DNA of 64,000 bases from Brytella acorum (GTDB lineage: Bacteria; Pseudomonadota; Alphaproteobacteria; Acetobacterales; Acetobacteraceae): the NCBI RefSeq assembly GCF_029309905.1, contig NZ_JARBJP010000001.1, positions 62,001-126,000 on the forward strand. Reading direction: 5' to 3'. The translations under genes and the position numbers were made by a program. This document shows, in pieces, positions 1 through 7,047 of the stretch. How positions within the stretch are numbered: position 1 is the stretch's first letter; each line of letters opens with the position of its first letter. Below the pieces are notes generated by a model, which had not been told where the DNA came from, ran no database searches, and saw only the letters and a list, made by a program, of their open reading frames with translations.

Positions 1-612
1 CGCATCGCCGGTGCGGTGACGGGCGGTCTGATCGCGATCGTGTCGATCGTCTTCATCGTTCCCCATCTGCACGACGTGACGGGATTTCTGGGACTCGTGG
101 CGGCGACGACCCTTCTGGCCGCGTGGGTCAAAGCTGGCGATGCGCGCATCTCCTATGCCGGTCTTCAGATCGGTCTGGCGTTCTTCCTGACCATGCTCAA
201 GGATTACGGGCCGGTCACCGACATGGAAACCGCAAGAGACCGCATGGTCGGGATCATCGCCGGAAATCTCATCACCTATGCGATGTTCACGAGCTTCTGG
301 CCGGTCAGCGCCTATGGGGACATTCCCGGCAGGCTGCGGCAGGTGCGGGCGGCCTTGCGCGCCCTGACGGATGCGGTCGGGCTGCGACAGCGCACGTGTC
401 GCGTGGGTGCAGCCCTGCACGCGGTTGATGACGCGGAGCGCAGCATCGGCTTCGCGCAGATGGAGCCGCATCATCTGCGCGCGGAAATGACCGATCTGGG
501 AATCTACGCCTCTCTCGTGAAGCAGGCCTCGGCGGATATCGGAACGCTCATGTCGGAACCTGGAAGACACAGGGCGGTAGCCCTCGAAGCGCTGGAAGCT
601 CTGCCCCGATGA
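1..612 (+). CDS. FUSC-family efflux transporter, C-terminal part (5' end outside window)
   Basis: The reading frame is open from base 1 and gives about 203 residues, so the start lies upstream. The N-terminal half of the fragment is hydrophobic, with several membrane segments in the first ~100 residues. The pattern RIAGAVTGGL followed by DRMVGIIAGNLI matches the second membrane block of fusaric-acid-resistance (FUSC/PET) proteins, inner-membrane exporters of aromatic acids. A soluble tail of ~100 residues follows. The stop overlaps the ATG of the next gene (ATGA, 609-612), so the two are translationally coupled and probably form one efflux pump with the outer-membrane lipoprotein. Substrate unknown. 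Confidence 0.8.
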   Translation, partial: RIAGAVTGGLIAIVSIVFIVPHLHDVTGFLGLVAATTLLAAWVKAGDARISYAGLQIGLAFFLTMLKDYGPVTDMETARDRMVGIIAGNLITYAMFTSFWPVSAYGDIPGRLRQVRAALRALTDAVGLRQRTCRVGAALHAVDDAERSIGFAQMEPHHLRAEMTDLGIYASLVKQASADIGTLMSEPGRHRAVALEALEALPR

Positions 613-2246
613 GAGCCTGGACCTTCGCGGCGTCACTGACGCTCCTCCTCTCCGGTTGCGCCACCGACGCCCTGCAGACCGCACCCGCCCGTCCGGACCA
701 GCCTTGGAAGCCCCATGTCGCCGCCAACGGAGTCTTGCTGCCGGGCCGTGCGACGCCTGAAAAGATGTCACCAGGCTTGCGACTGCCTGCGGGATTTGAA
801 CTGCCCGCCAACCAGGAACTCCGCCCTCGTCCTCCGGCATCGGAGGTGCGACCGGACCATGATTACGATCTGCTCGAACTGATCGACCTCGCCGAGACTT
901 CGAATCCGACGACACGGCGCGCATGGGATGCCGCGCGGGATGCCGCGCTGGCAGTGGGCATCGCGCGATCGAGTTACCTGCCGACTCTCACGGCGTCGGT
1001 CGTGGGCGGTTATACGTCCAGCAACCAGAACGGCAACAGCGTGCGGATCAACGGAGCCGGTTCGCTGGAATCGCAGATCAATGCCGGGCTGAAGGCGATC
1101 AGTGATCATCTGAACAACCGGTCCGGCGGACAATCCGGTACCGGCGAGGTCCAGACGCTCGGCATTCAGTGGCTGCTCTTCGATTTCGGAAACCGTGAAG
1201 CCCGGATCAACGCGGCGCAACAGGCGCAGATCGCGAGCAACGTTCTGTTCAATGGGGCCCATCAGAAAGTCATCTATGAGGTGTCCATCGCGTTCTATCG
1301 GCATGCTGCCGCCGTGGCGCGTCTGGCGCTCGAACGCGCGGCGCTGGCTGATTCCCGCAAGGTGGAAGCGGCGGCGGAAGAGCGTCTGCGCCACGGCCAC
1401 GGGACGGTGCAGGACGCAGCCCAGGCCCGGCAGATGACGGCGCAGGGCGCGTTGCGGGTGGTTCAGGGCGAAGGCGAAATCGAGGACAGCAACCTGGCCC
1501 TCATGACCACCGCGGGCCTCTCGCCTCTGACGCATTTGCGGACGGCTTCCGTATCCGGACGTCCGCTGAATGACGGTGATCTGCGCCTCACGGACAGGCT
1601 GGTCCGGCAGGCGGTCGCGCGGCGACCCGATGTGCTGGCGGCTTATGCGAACGTCCGGGCGGCCACCGCGAACGTCCAGGCCGCGCATAGCGACTTTCTG
1701 CCCAAAGTCTTCGTTACGGGCAACGTGGCCTACAGTACCGGCAATCTCGCCCTCTCTTCCGTACCCGGCATCGGCCAGAACTCCAGCCCGACCTTGAATC
1801 TGTCGTCGGACCGCTTCAGCAGCCTCATCCTCGGAGGCATCACCGTGCCGGTCTTCGACGGCGGGTTGCGGAGCGCGCTCCTGAAACAGGCCGAGAACCG
1901 GGCGGACGCCGCCCATGCGACGTTGCGGCAGACCATCGATGAATCCGTCCGTCAGGTCGTGGCCGCGCAGAACGCCCTTCACACCGCCTATACGGCCTTC
2001 GCCACGGCGTCGGCCCTCGTTGCCGCCAGTGAAACGAGTTTCCAGGCGGCCTGGAGCGCGTATCGCTCGGGCGCCGGTTCGGTCACGCAGGCGACGATCG
2101 CCGCCAATGGACTGGCGCAGGCCCGGATCAGCCAGTCGGACGCCTATCACGCGGCTCTTGCCGCCGCGGCGAGCCTGGCTTTTGCGACGGGGGCGATCGG
2201 CACTACGGGCGACGTCTCGGCCCGCTTTAACGATATGGAGGAGTAG
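609..2246 (+). CDS. NodT/OprM-like outer-membrane efflux lipoprotein
   Basis: 545 residues. The N-terminus is a lipoprotein signal with lipobox LLSGC at about residues 13-17, so the mature protein would begin at that Cys and be lipid-anchored. The rest shows the two repeated outer-membrane-efflux (TolC/OEP) helical modules, rich in Ala and Gln, with typical phrases such as QWLLFDFGNREARI and ITVPVFDGGLRSALL. It overlaps the FUSC gene by 4 bp and should be the outer-membrane exit duct for that pump. No membrane-fusion protein lies between them in the window; one may be upstream. The gene ends 134 bp before the convergent histidine kinase gene; I saw no clear terminator in that gap. Confidence 0.88.
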   Translation: MRAWTFAASLTLLLSGCATDALQTAPARPDQPWKPHVAANGVLLPGRATPEKMSPGLRLPAGFELPANQELRPRPPASEVRPDHDYDLLELIDLAETSNPTTRRAWDAARDAALAVGIARSSYLPTLTASVVGGYTSSNQNGNSVRINGAGSLESQINAGLKAISDHLNNRSGGQSGTGEVQTLGIQWLLFDFGNREARINAAQQAQIASNVLFNGAHQKVIYEVSIAFYRHAAAVARLALERAALADSRKVEAAAEERLRHGHGTVQDAAQARQMTAQGALRVVQGEGEIEDSNLALMTTAGLSPLTHLRTASVSGRPLNDGDLRLTDRLVRQAVARRPDVLAAYANVRAATANVQAAHSDFLPKVFVTGNVAYSTGNLALSSVPGIGQNSSPTLNLSSDRFSSLILGGITVPVFDGGLRSALLKQAENRADAAHATLRQTIDESVRQVVAAQNALHTAYTAFATASALVAASETSFQAAWSAYRSGAGSVTQATIAANGLAQARISQSDAYHAALAAAASLAFATGAIGTTGDVSARFNDMEE

Positions 2247-2380
2247 ATGGCCGCCGCATCCCTCTTTTGATGCGAAAGGGTGGGTGATGCGAAACGGCGG
2301 GGAAAATTGGCCCGGATGGGCTTCGGCGGTTCGGATGAAGAACGCACAGGGCGATTTCCGGCGCCGTGATCGACGGGATT

Positions 2381-3589
2381 TTACAACCGCATGGAAAAGG
2401 ACGTGCGCCACGGCCGGTCCGGCATGGGCGCATCCAGCGTCAGGGTTCCTCCATGCGCCAGAACGATCTGGCGGGCGAGACTGAGCCCGATGCCGTTTCC
2501 TCCCGCCTTCAGGGAGAAAAAGGGGCGAAAAATCGTTTCGTGGTGTTCCGGAGCGATGCCGTCGCCATTGTCCCGCACAGCGATGTGAAGGCCAGACGAC
2601 GAGCCGTCTCCATGGAGCCAGACATGCGCCTGTGCGGCGGTTCCCGTCAGGGCGGCCTCGGCCGCATTGTTGAGGAGGTTCATGAGGGCGTGCTCGAGTT
2701 GCACGGGGTCGATCCGCATCATGATCCGTGTGGTCGGCTGATCGATCTCGAGCATGACCCGCGCGCCCCAGCGCGCTTCGAAAAGGCCTGACGCGTTCTG
2801 GAATATTTCATCGAGGCTGATGCGCTGTCGTTCCGGGGAGGGTAGTCTGGCCAGACGGCGATACCCCTGAATGAAACGATTCAGTCCCTTGGCGCGGCGC
2901 AGAATTGTGTCGAGGGCGCCGATAACGACGTTGCGGGTTTCTTCGTCGGAGGCGGCTTGCGCGAGATCGTGAGCCGTTTCCGCCAGAGAAATGACCGGCG
3001 TCAGGGAATTCATGATTTCATGGCTGAGAATCTGGAGCATTTCCCGAAGCGCTTCGGCATTCGCGGCGTTGAGTTCGGCATCGATGTCCGTCAGCGCGAT
3101 GAATTGCGCGATTCCGCCGATGCCCGACCCGCTGGCGGTTGAAAGCGCATAGGATCGCGGGATCGCACTGTCGGTGGCGAGGCGCAGCACCCGGCGCTCC
3201 GGATCGAGCCCCGCCATGACGGCATCGTTCAGGGAGCGGGGCGGGTCGCGCAGTCGGTCTTCCGTGCGAAACAGGCGGCGTGCCGCGCGATTGGCCGCAT
3301 GAAAAGCGCCGTCACCCGTCTGGTAGAGCAGGGGCACAGGCGCGTGGTCGAGGAGCGCCCGGTTACGATATTTTTCCCGGTCTGCCGGGCGCACGTTCGA
3401 GACTTCAATCCGCTTCTGCCGACGTGCAAGCTCGCTGAAACGCCACAGGATGCCCGCGCTCGAAGTCGCGATCGCCAGCAAAAGCAGCGTGGTCGTGGCG
3501 TAATAATCGTGCCGGAAGGCGGACGGAGCGAGCATCGACGCCACGACGATCATCGAAAGAGCGGGGGCCGTCTGCCAGACCGGACGCAT
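2381..3589 (-). CDS. membrane sensor histidine kinase (NtrY-like)
   Basis: 402 residues. Two N-terminal membrane segments (about residues 8-24 and 32-50) enclose only a few periplasmic residues, typical of kinases that sense within the membrane. A PAS-like stretch (about 75-175) follows. Then comes the HisKA box ILSHEIMNSLTP with the phospho-accepting His, then a HATPase_c domain with an N box (NLLNNAAEAA) and G boxes (DNGDGI, GNGIGLSLARQI). The start codon overlaps the stop of the upstream response-regulator gene by one base, so the pair is co-transcribed. The locus is divergent from the adaptor/ATPase/four-permease operon, so it probably controls that exporter in response to an envelope signal. 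The signal is unknown. Confidence 0.88.
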   Translation of the reverse strand: MRPVWQTAPALSMIVVASMLAPSAFRHDYYATTTLLLLAIATSSAGILWRFSELARRQKRIEVSNVRPADREKYRNRALLDHAPVPLLYQTGDGAFHAANRAARRLFRTEDRLRDPPRSLNDAVMAGLDPERRVLRLATDSAIPRSYALSTASGSGIGGIAQFIALTDIDAELNAANAEALREMLQILSHEIMNSLTPVISLAETAHDLAQAASDEETRNVVIGALDTILRRAKGLNRFIQGYRRLARLPSPERQRISLDEIFQNASGLFEARWGARVMLEIDQPTTRIMMRIDPVQLEHALMNLLNNAAEAALTGTAAQAHVWLHGDGSSSGLHIAVRDNGDGIAPEHHETIFRPFFSLKAGGNGIGLSLARQIVLAHGGTLTLDAPMPDRPWRTSFSMRL

Positions 3590-4800
3590 CAGAGACCGTG
3601 ACGCGCCATGCGTCGGTAAAGGGCCGGACGGGTCAATCCAAGCTCGCGCGCCGCGCGGGTGACGTTGAAGCCATGTCTGCGCAACGTCGTCTCGATGAGA
3701 CTTCGCTCGGCATCTTCCAGCGTGCCGGGTGCCAGCGTACCGGGTACCAGCGTGCCGGGAGACAATGTCCCGGGAACCAGCGCGGCGGTATCGTTGACTT
3801 CGTCCCTCAGGACGAACCGCTCCATGACCTGACGCAGCTCGCGCACGTTCTGCGGCCAGGGGCGGGCGGCCAGAGCCGAGAGATGATCGTCGTCGAGAGC
3901 CGGCTCCGGATAGCCATGTCTGGCGGCAAAATACCGCAGGAAATGTCTGGCGAGGGCGACGATATCCTCCTCGCGCCCCTCAAGCGGCGGCAGGGCGATA
4001 TGGATGGTGCCGATGTGCAGTTGCAGGGCGGGATGAAACTTCGTCGGGTCGCTCTCGATGCTGCCGGTAAGGGCGATGATGCGCGGCGCGGTGGCGCTGT
4101 CCAGCCGATCGGCGAGGGCGCGCTGCAAGGGGGGTGTCAGGCGCTCGATGCCATCGATCACCCAGACGTCGCCGCCCTGCGGGAGTGCCTCGCAGCTTTC
4201 ACCATCGATGGAGAGGGACGAAACGTCGTCAGTTGCATGGGCGCATATGCGACGGGCCAGAAGGCTTTTGCCTGTGCCGGTCGGGCCGGAAATGAGGATA
4301 TGGGCGCGCGTCGTCGCCACGCGATCCGCTTTTTCGAGAAGTCGCCGCATGAAATCGGAGCCGCAAAGAAACGGCTGCTCACCGTGGATTTCCGAAGGCG
4401 CGCCGCGACGGTTCTGGAGGGTGTTCTGCAAAAGCGTGATCAGGCGTTCGTTGCTCCACGGCTTCATGACGAAATCCGCCGCTCCGGCGCGAATGGCGGC
4501 GACCGCGATCGATACGCCACTGTGACCCGTCACGACGATGACCGGAACGTGCGGTCGCAGGGCCAGAAGCTCCTTGAGCAGCGCCAGTCCCTCCGCGCCG
4601 CTCGTGGCGCCGGGCGCGTAGTTCAGGTCGAGAAGGACGAGATCGACGTTCTGCGCGGTGATCCGCGTGAGGGCTTCCGGCGCGTTATGGGCGGCCAGGA
4701 CATGAAAACCCCGTCGGGTGAGAAGCAGCCGCGCGGCGGACTGGATATCGATGTCGTCGTCGACGAAGAGAAGGGTCGGGCCGGAAGGCGAATCGGTCAT
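3589..4800 (-). CDS. NtrC-like response regulator lacking the sigma-54 GAFTGA loop
   Basis: 403 residues from the ATG at 4800; the frame stays open to 4962, but the receiver domain begins directly after this ATG. Receiver domain ~1-125: acidic DDD at 14-16, phospho-acceptor Asp58 in VLLDLN, Lys in VMKPW near 113. AAA+ domain: Walker A GPTGTGKS at 172-179. Only about 40 residues later comes the Walker B region VWVIDGIE, with Gly where the usual Glu sits. The intervening segment that normally carries GAFTGA is absent. A linker of four L-x-P-G-T repeats leads to a C-terminal Fis-type helix-turn-helix. It should bind DNA, but contact with sigma-54 is doubtful. It may act as a repressor or a sigma-70-type regulator (inference). 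Confidence 0.85.
   Translation of the reverse strand: MTDSPSGPTLLFVDDDIDIQSAARLLLTRRGFHVLAAHNAPEALTRITAQNVDLVLLDLNYAPGATSGAEGLALLKELLALRPHVPVIVVTGHSGVSIAVAAIRAGAADFVMKPWSNERLITLLQNTLQNRRGAPSEIHGEQPFLCGSDFMRRLLEKADRVATTRAHILISGPTGTGKSLLARRICAHATDDVSSLSIDGESCEALPQGGDVWVIDGIERLTPPLQRALADRLDSATAPRIIALTGSIESDPTKFHPALQLHIGTIHIALPPLEGREEDIVALARHFLRYFAARHGYPEPALDDDHLSALAARPWPQNVRELRQVMERFVLRDEVNDTAALVPGTLSPGTLVPGTLAPGTLEDAERSLIETTLRRHGFNVTRAARELGLTRPALYRRMARHGL
3721..3780 (-). repeat. four tandem 15-bp units in the response-regulator linker
   Basis: Four consecutive 15-bp units at 3721-3735, 3736-3750, 3751-3765 and 3766-3780. On the + strand the first is cgtgccgggtgccag, and the others differ by a few bases. 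On the coding strand they encode L-x-P-G-T four times, between the AAA+ and HTH domains. The length is a multiple of three, so changes in copy number would keep the frame and change only linker length. Confidence 0.85.
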
Positions 4801-4860
4801 GGACGGGCGCCGTAAATCATTGCGATTTGGATCAGAAAGGGATTGACAGCCGAGCCTGTG

Positions 4861-4878
4861 GTGTCCGTTTCCGGACAC
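4861..4878. promoter_or_regulatory. perfect 7-bp inverted repeat, candidate operator in the divergent promoter region
   Basis: gtgtccg-tttc-cggacac is a perfect 7-bp inverted repeat with a 4-bp spacer, lying between the response-regulator gene (start 4800) and the adaptor gene (start 4992). A related half-site, cacggacgg, follows near 4890. The TGTCC/GGACA arms resemble sites bound by Fis-HTH regulators. The position fits a site for the neighbouring regulator acting on one or both operons. No convincing sigma-54 -24/-12 element was found here. Binding is inference. Confidence 0.5.
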
Positions 4879-4991
4879 TGTGATCGAACACGGACGGAGT
4901 GAGAGGTATTCCGAAAAAACATCTATATTTTTCAATAAGATAAATTCTAGTGAAAATATCATACACTGTTTTCCAGTGAGGAAGACAGACG

Positions 4992-6314
4992 ATGGACAGA
5001 CCCGTTACCCAACCCGCCACCCTGCCCCCCGCGGGACGCCAGATTTCCGGTTCCGGCATGGATCGCGCTGTCGCGCTGTCGCGCGCCACGCTCATCCGGC
5101 GGCGCGCGCTGCGCTTCGGTGGCCCCGCGGCGTTCATCCTGCTGGCATGCGTCATCTGGAAAATGGTTCCGGCGTCGGGAACGCTCTCCGTCCAGAAAGA
5201 TCAGGTGACGATCGAAACGGTACGGTCGGCCCCGTTTCTGGATTATCTTCCGGTGAGAGCGACGGTCGCGCCGCTCAACGTCACCTTCGTGGATGCCATC
5301 CAAGGTGGCGAGGTGCTGGAGGTTGTCGCCCATGACGGCGCGCTGGTGGCCAAGGGGGATGTTCTTGTTCGCCTGACCAACCCTCAGCTTCAGCTCGACG
5401 TCACCTCGCGCGAAGCCCAGATTGCCAGCCAGCTTGGCGCCGTCAGCGCGCAACGTCTCACGCTCCAGCAGAGTCGCACCGCCGAGGAAAGCCAGCTGGG
5501 CGAGGCGCGCTATAATCTGCTGAAGGCCCAGCGCGAACTTGAAATCCACGGCCAGCTTCAGGGGCAGGGATTTGAATCCGACGCTAATCTGCGCAGCTTC
5601 CGTGACGAAGCGGATTATTACGCCCGCAGCGTCAAGCGCCTCACCGAGGCCCACAAGCTGGATGTCGCCGTCGCCGAAAAGCAGGGCGAGGAAATCGATC
5701 AGGAAGCGCAACGCCTGCGCAACAATCTGGCTGTCGTGGAAGACAGCCTCAACGCGCTGATCCTGCGTTCGCCGCTTGACGGCCGTCTGACCAATTTCGA
5801 TCCGCAGCCCGGCCAGTCGCTCAAGGCGGGCGACAAGATCGGCCAGATCGACAGCGAGGGGAAATATCGTCTCGACGCCGATATCGATGAATTCTATCTC
5901 GGGCGGGTGGCTATCGGAGAACGCGCGCAGGCCGATATCGGGGACGTGAAAATTCCCATGACGGTGGCGCGCGTGCATCCGCAGGTCACGAACGGGCAAT
6001 TCCGCGCCGAACTGACCTTCGATCGTGAGCCGCCGAAGGGCCTGCGACGCGGCGAGAGCGTCGATGTCCGCATCACGCTCGGCGAAACGCATACCGCTCT
6101 GGTGCTACCGAATGGAGCGTGGCTTGAAGCCAGTGGCGGATCGTCCGCATTCGTCGCGACGGCGGATGGACGGGCGGCGGACCGCGTGACGATCGTTTCG
6201 GGCCGGCGCAACCCCGAACAGGTGGAGATCACCGGCGGTCTGCACGACGGGGATCGGGTGATCGTCTCGTCTTACAATTCCTTCAAGAATTTCAATCATC
6301 TCTCCATCCACTGA
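4992..6314 (+). CDS. HlyD/MacA-type periplasmic adaptor subunit
   Basis: 440 residues. The start is the ATG preceded by gaggaaga. One N-terminal membrane anchor lies near residues 37-55 after a charged cytoplasmic head. Next come a lipoyl/biotinyl-like half (GGEVLEVVAHDGALVAKGD), a long Gln/Glu/Arg-rich coiled-coil hairpin (~130-250), the returning lipoyl half (LRSPLDGRLTNF), a beta-barrel, and a C-terminal membrane-proximal domain. This is the membrane-fusion protein that bridges an inner-membrane ABC transporter to TolC. It is first in an operon with one ATPase, four FtsX-type permeases and a TolC protein, a MacAB-TolC-like layout. Confidence 0.9.
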   Translation: MDRPVTQPATLPPAGRQISGSGMDRAVALSRATLIRRRALRFGGPAAFILLACVIWKMVPASGTLSVQKDQVTIETVRSAPFLDYLPVRATVAPLNVTFVDAIQGGEVLEVVAHDGALVAKGDVLVRLTNPQLQLDVTSREAQIASQLGAVSAQRLTLQQSRTAEESQLGEARYNLLKAQRELEIHGQLQGQGFESDANLRSFRDEADYYARSVKRLTEAHKLDVAVAEKQGEEIDQEAQRLRNNLAVVEDSLNALILRSPLDGRLTNFDPQPGQSLKAGDKIGQIDSEGKYRLDADIDEFYLGRVAIGERAQADIGDVKIPMTVARVHPQVTNGQFRAELTFDREPPKGLRRGESVDVRITLGETHTALVLPNGAWLEASGGSSAFVATADGRAADRVTIVSGRRNPEQVEITGGLHDGDRVIVSSYNSFKNFNHLSIH

Positions 6315-6337
6315 CGCCCCGTGAAAGATCCTGTTCC

Positions 6338-7021
6338 ATGCTGATCGAACTCAACCACATTCAGCGCCTGTACCGCTCCGACGAAGTCGAGACGACCGCG
6401 CTGCACGATATCGAACTCGGGATCGGCAGCGGCGAATTCGTCGCGATCATGGGGCCGTCGGGATGCGGAAAATCCACGCTGCTCAATATTCTGGGCACGA
6501 TCGACCGACCGACGCACGGCGCCTATATCTTCGGCGAGCAGGATCTGACCAAACTCAACGAAGCCGCGCTGGCCGCGTTCCGGCGGGAAAATCTCGGCTA
6601 TGTTTTCCAGAGCTTCAACCTCATTGACGAACTCACGATCGAGGAGAACATCGAACTCGCGCTGATCTATCGGAACATGCCCAAAAGCGAGCGTCGCGAG
6701 CGCGTCGCCCAGGCCATGGACCGCGTCAGCATCGGACATCGCGCGCGTCATTATCCGTCGCAGCTTTCGGGCGGTCAGCAGCAGCGCGCCGCCATCGCAC
6801 GCGCGATCGTCGGACAGCCGCGCCTGATCCTCGCCGACGAGCCGACGGGTAATCTCGATACCGAAAACGGCGCGCAGGTCATGGATATTCTTCAGGGCCT
6901 GAACGACGAGGGCGCGACGATCATCATGGTCACGCATTCTCCGAGCCATGCGGATCTTGCCAAACGCCGCGTGGACATGCTCGACGGCCAGATCGTCGTT
7001 TCGGTGCGTAACGCCATCTGA
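6338..7021 (+). CDS. MacB/LolD-type ABC transporter ATPase
   Basis: 227 residues, the usual length for stand-alone LolD/MacB-type ATPases. Walker [10 protein letters not shown] near residues 39-47. The Q-loop region is followed by the family-typical [17 protein letters not shown]. Signature LSGGQQQR, Walker [13 protein letters not shown] and the switch His in MVTHS are all intact. It lies 23 bp after the adaptor gene and 26 bp before the first permease. It is the only ATPase in the operon, so it must energise whatever permease pairs form from the four paralogues. MacB-type systems use ATP hydrolysis to move the periplasmic adaptor (mechanotransmission) rather than to pump across the inner membrane. 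Confidence 0.93.
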   Translation: MLIELNHIQRLYRSDEVETTALHDIELGIGSGEFVAIMGPSGCGKSTLLNILGTIDRPTHGAYIFGEQDLTKLNEAALAAFRRENLGYVFQSFNLIDELTIEENIELALIYRNMPKSERRERVAQAMDRVSIGHRARHYPSQLSGGQQQRAAIARAIVGQPRLILADEPTGNLDTENGAQVMDILQGLNDEGATIIMVTHSPSHADLAKRRVDMLDGQIVVSVRNAI

Positions 7022-7047
7022 CGCCGTGGCGCAGGAAAGGACCGGAT

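Noticed and set aside
768-2411. 547-codon open frame antisense to the NodT-like gene
   Set aside because: Arg/Gly-rich shadow of a high-GC gene with no domain; the sense strand encodes a clear OEP protein.
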